Source: Paenibacillus solani (lineage in GTDB: Bacteria; Bacillota; Bacilli; Paenibacillales; Paenibacillaceae). Taken from it: DNA of 64,000 nt. The translations under genes were made by a program, and so were the position numbers. The notes below the pieces were generated by a model, which was not told the origin of the DNA, made no database searches, and worked only from the letters and a program-made list of their open reading frames with translations. The stretch spans positions 303,323 through 367,322 of the forward strand of contig NZ_LIUT01000008.1 of NCBI RefSeq assembly GCF_001277345.1, in the 5' to 3' direction. Shown one piece after another: positions 63,380-64,000 of this stretch; the stretch's first letter is position 1; the number at the start of each line of letters is the position of its first letter.

Positions 63380-63856
63380 ATGGCAGAAGAAGTGATCTTG
63401 ACTCAGGAGGGCTATGATAAGCTCCAGGAAGAACTGGATGATCTCAAGTACGTTAAACGCAAAGAGCTGGCAGAGCGGATCAAGCTCGCGATCAGCTATG
63501 GCGACCTGAAGGAGAACAGCGAATATCACTCGGCCAAGAATGACCAGGCGTTTATGGAAACGCGCATCATCATCCTGGAAAAAACACTCAACAGCGCTCG
63601 CATTGTCGATGCCGCGCATGTGAGCTCCACCACGGTGCATGTTGGTTCGAATGTCGTTCTGAACGACATCGAATTTGCGGAGAAGCTGGAATATCAAGTG
63701 GTCGGCCCGGCAGAAGCGGATGTGTTGAACAACAAAGTATCCTATGAAAGCCCGCTTGGCAAAGCGCTAATGGGCAAATCGGCTGGCGATAAAGTCAACG
63801 TGGAAGCACCTATGGGCATCATTAAGTATGAGCTGCTGGAGATTAAAGGATTATAG
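63380..63856 (+). CDS. greA: Transcription elongation factor GreA
   Basis: About 158 residues. The N-terminal coiled coil carries LTQEGYDKLQEELDDLK and GDLKENSEYHSAKNDQ (the acidic tip residues that stimulate transcript cleavage), followed by the C-terminal FKBP-like domain ending SPLGKALMGKSAGDKVNV. Start could be ATG 63380, ATG 63374 or GTG 63365; the ribosome site is weak for all. It frees backtracked RNA polymerase. Confidence 0.95.
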   Translation: MAEEVILTQEGYDKLQEELDDLKYVKRKELAERIKLAISYGDLKENSEYHSAKNDQAFMETRIIILEKTLNSARIVDAAHVSSTTVHVGSNVVLNDIEFAEKLEYQVVGPAEADVLNNKVSYESPLGKALMGKSAGDKVNVEAPMGIIKYELLEIKGL

Positions 63857-63888
63857 CTGCAGACGATCTAACTTTAGGCATAACAATG

Positions 63889-63927
63889 AGGCGTAACCGG
63901 AAGCAAGATGTCCGGTTACGCCTTTTT
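63889..63927 (+). terminator. Terminator of greA
   Basis: AGGCGTAACCGG pairs perfectly with CCGGTTACGCCT and is followed by TTTT. A group II intron starts right after it. Confidence 0.9.
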
Positions 63928-63929
63928 AG

Positions 63930-64000
63930 GTGCGCCCGGCATGGGCGATAACTTGGCGGTGAAAGTCCGCTACAGGCTTGGCAGTAGGAACTGTTAGCCA
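63930..64000 (+). mobile_element. 5' end of a group II intron (class C-like), truncated by the window end
   Basis: The sequence begins GTGCGCCCGGCATGGGC, the conserved 5' end of bacterial group II introns, and continues with GGTGAAAGTCC and GTTAGCC, typical of domain I. It starts within a few bases of the greA terminator U-tract. Class C introns insert after intrinsic terminators, which fits. The reverse transcriptase gene should follow beyond 64000. Confidence 0.85.

Overview
The window reads as chromosome of a low-GC Gram-positive of the Paenibacillus type (Paenibacillaceae). The support is strong AGGAGG-type ribosome binding sites with frequent TTG/GTG starts, PRD-type MtlR, an RsbQ-like hydrolase, DesK/DesR-like and VanZ/RDD proteins, and a base composition near 50% GC broken by AT-rich patches. 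No rRNA, tRNA or CRISPR array was seen. This is inference from protein resemblance and local motifs; no database was searched.

Region by region. 0-4.2 kb: a nickel-pincer-nucleotide (lactate-racemase type) cofactor cluster larE-larB-larC1-larC2, interrupted by the scar of an internally deleted gluconokinase-like gene. LarC1 carries a very large histidine-rich insert, and larC is split into two separately started genes. 4.2-7.3 kb: small secreted or membrane proteins, one frameshifted, and a VOC protein. 7.4-14.8 kb (minus strand): a purine nucleoside uptake and salvage operon (DeoD-like phosphorylase, dedicated ECF transporter S-T-A-A, two nucleoside hydrolases) behind a promoter with a cre-like site, with an Mga/BglG-like regulator upstream. 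15-21 kb: an unusual nucleotidyltransferase plus alpha/beta-hydrolase fusion, a hybrid histidine kinase with two kinase modules, and an AAC(3)-family acetyltransferase. 21.2-22.1 kb: an AT-rich PBECR4-like predicted nuclease preceded by a consensus promoter, a roughly 135-nt multi-hairpin leader RNA and an intrinsic terminator. This is my best candidate for an undescribed RNA-controlled toxin-like module. 22.4-29 kb: two short-chain dehydrogenases with AraC and MarR regulators, then a DesK/DesR-like two-component system with a DUF418 protein. 29.2-34 kb: SUKH (SMI1/KNR4)-type proteins, one gene cut by an in-frame amber codon, and a general-stress protein. 34-39.3 kb: Bax-inhibitor-1 protein, SelO, a MerR-SDR pair with a textbook 19-bp-spacer promoter, and a VanZ-RDD membrane protein.

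39.4-46.5 kb: a putative exopolysaccharide operon (GT2 synthase, acyltransferase, GH18 hydrolase) divergent from an RsbQ-like hydrolase paired with a PAS-GGDEF diguanylate cyclase, then a CdsA-like gene. 46.5-49.2 kb: an AT-rich decayed island holding a radC homologue and another gene each interrupted by an in-frame stop, plus small lipoprotein and hypothetical genes. 49.4-57.3 kb: housekeeping-accessory genes (NlpC/P60-like, methyltransferase, WYL regulator, DinB, cupin, PhnA, GH8-like hydrolase, GDPD, and an FHA-winged-helix protein). 57.8-63 kb: a complete mannitol operon mtlA-mtlR-mtlF-mtlD, with mtlR apparently starting at CTG. 63.4-63.9 kb: greA and its terminator. Immediately after the terminator the 5' end of a group II intron begins at about 63930 and runs off the window.

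Common threads: several genes are broken by single events (one large internal deletion, one frameshift, three in-frame stop codons). These need to be separated from assembly error before any is called a biological pseudogene.
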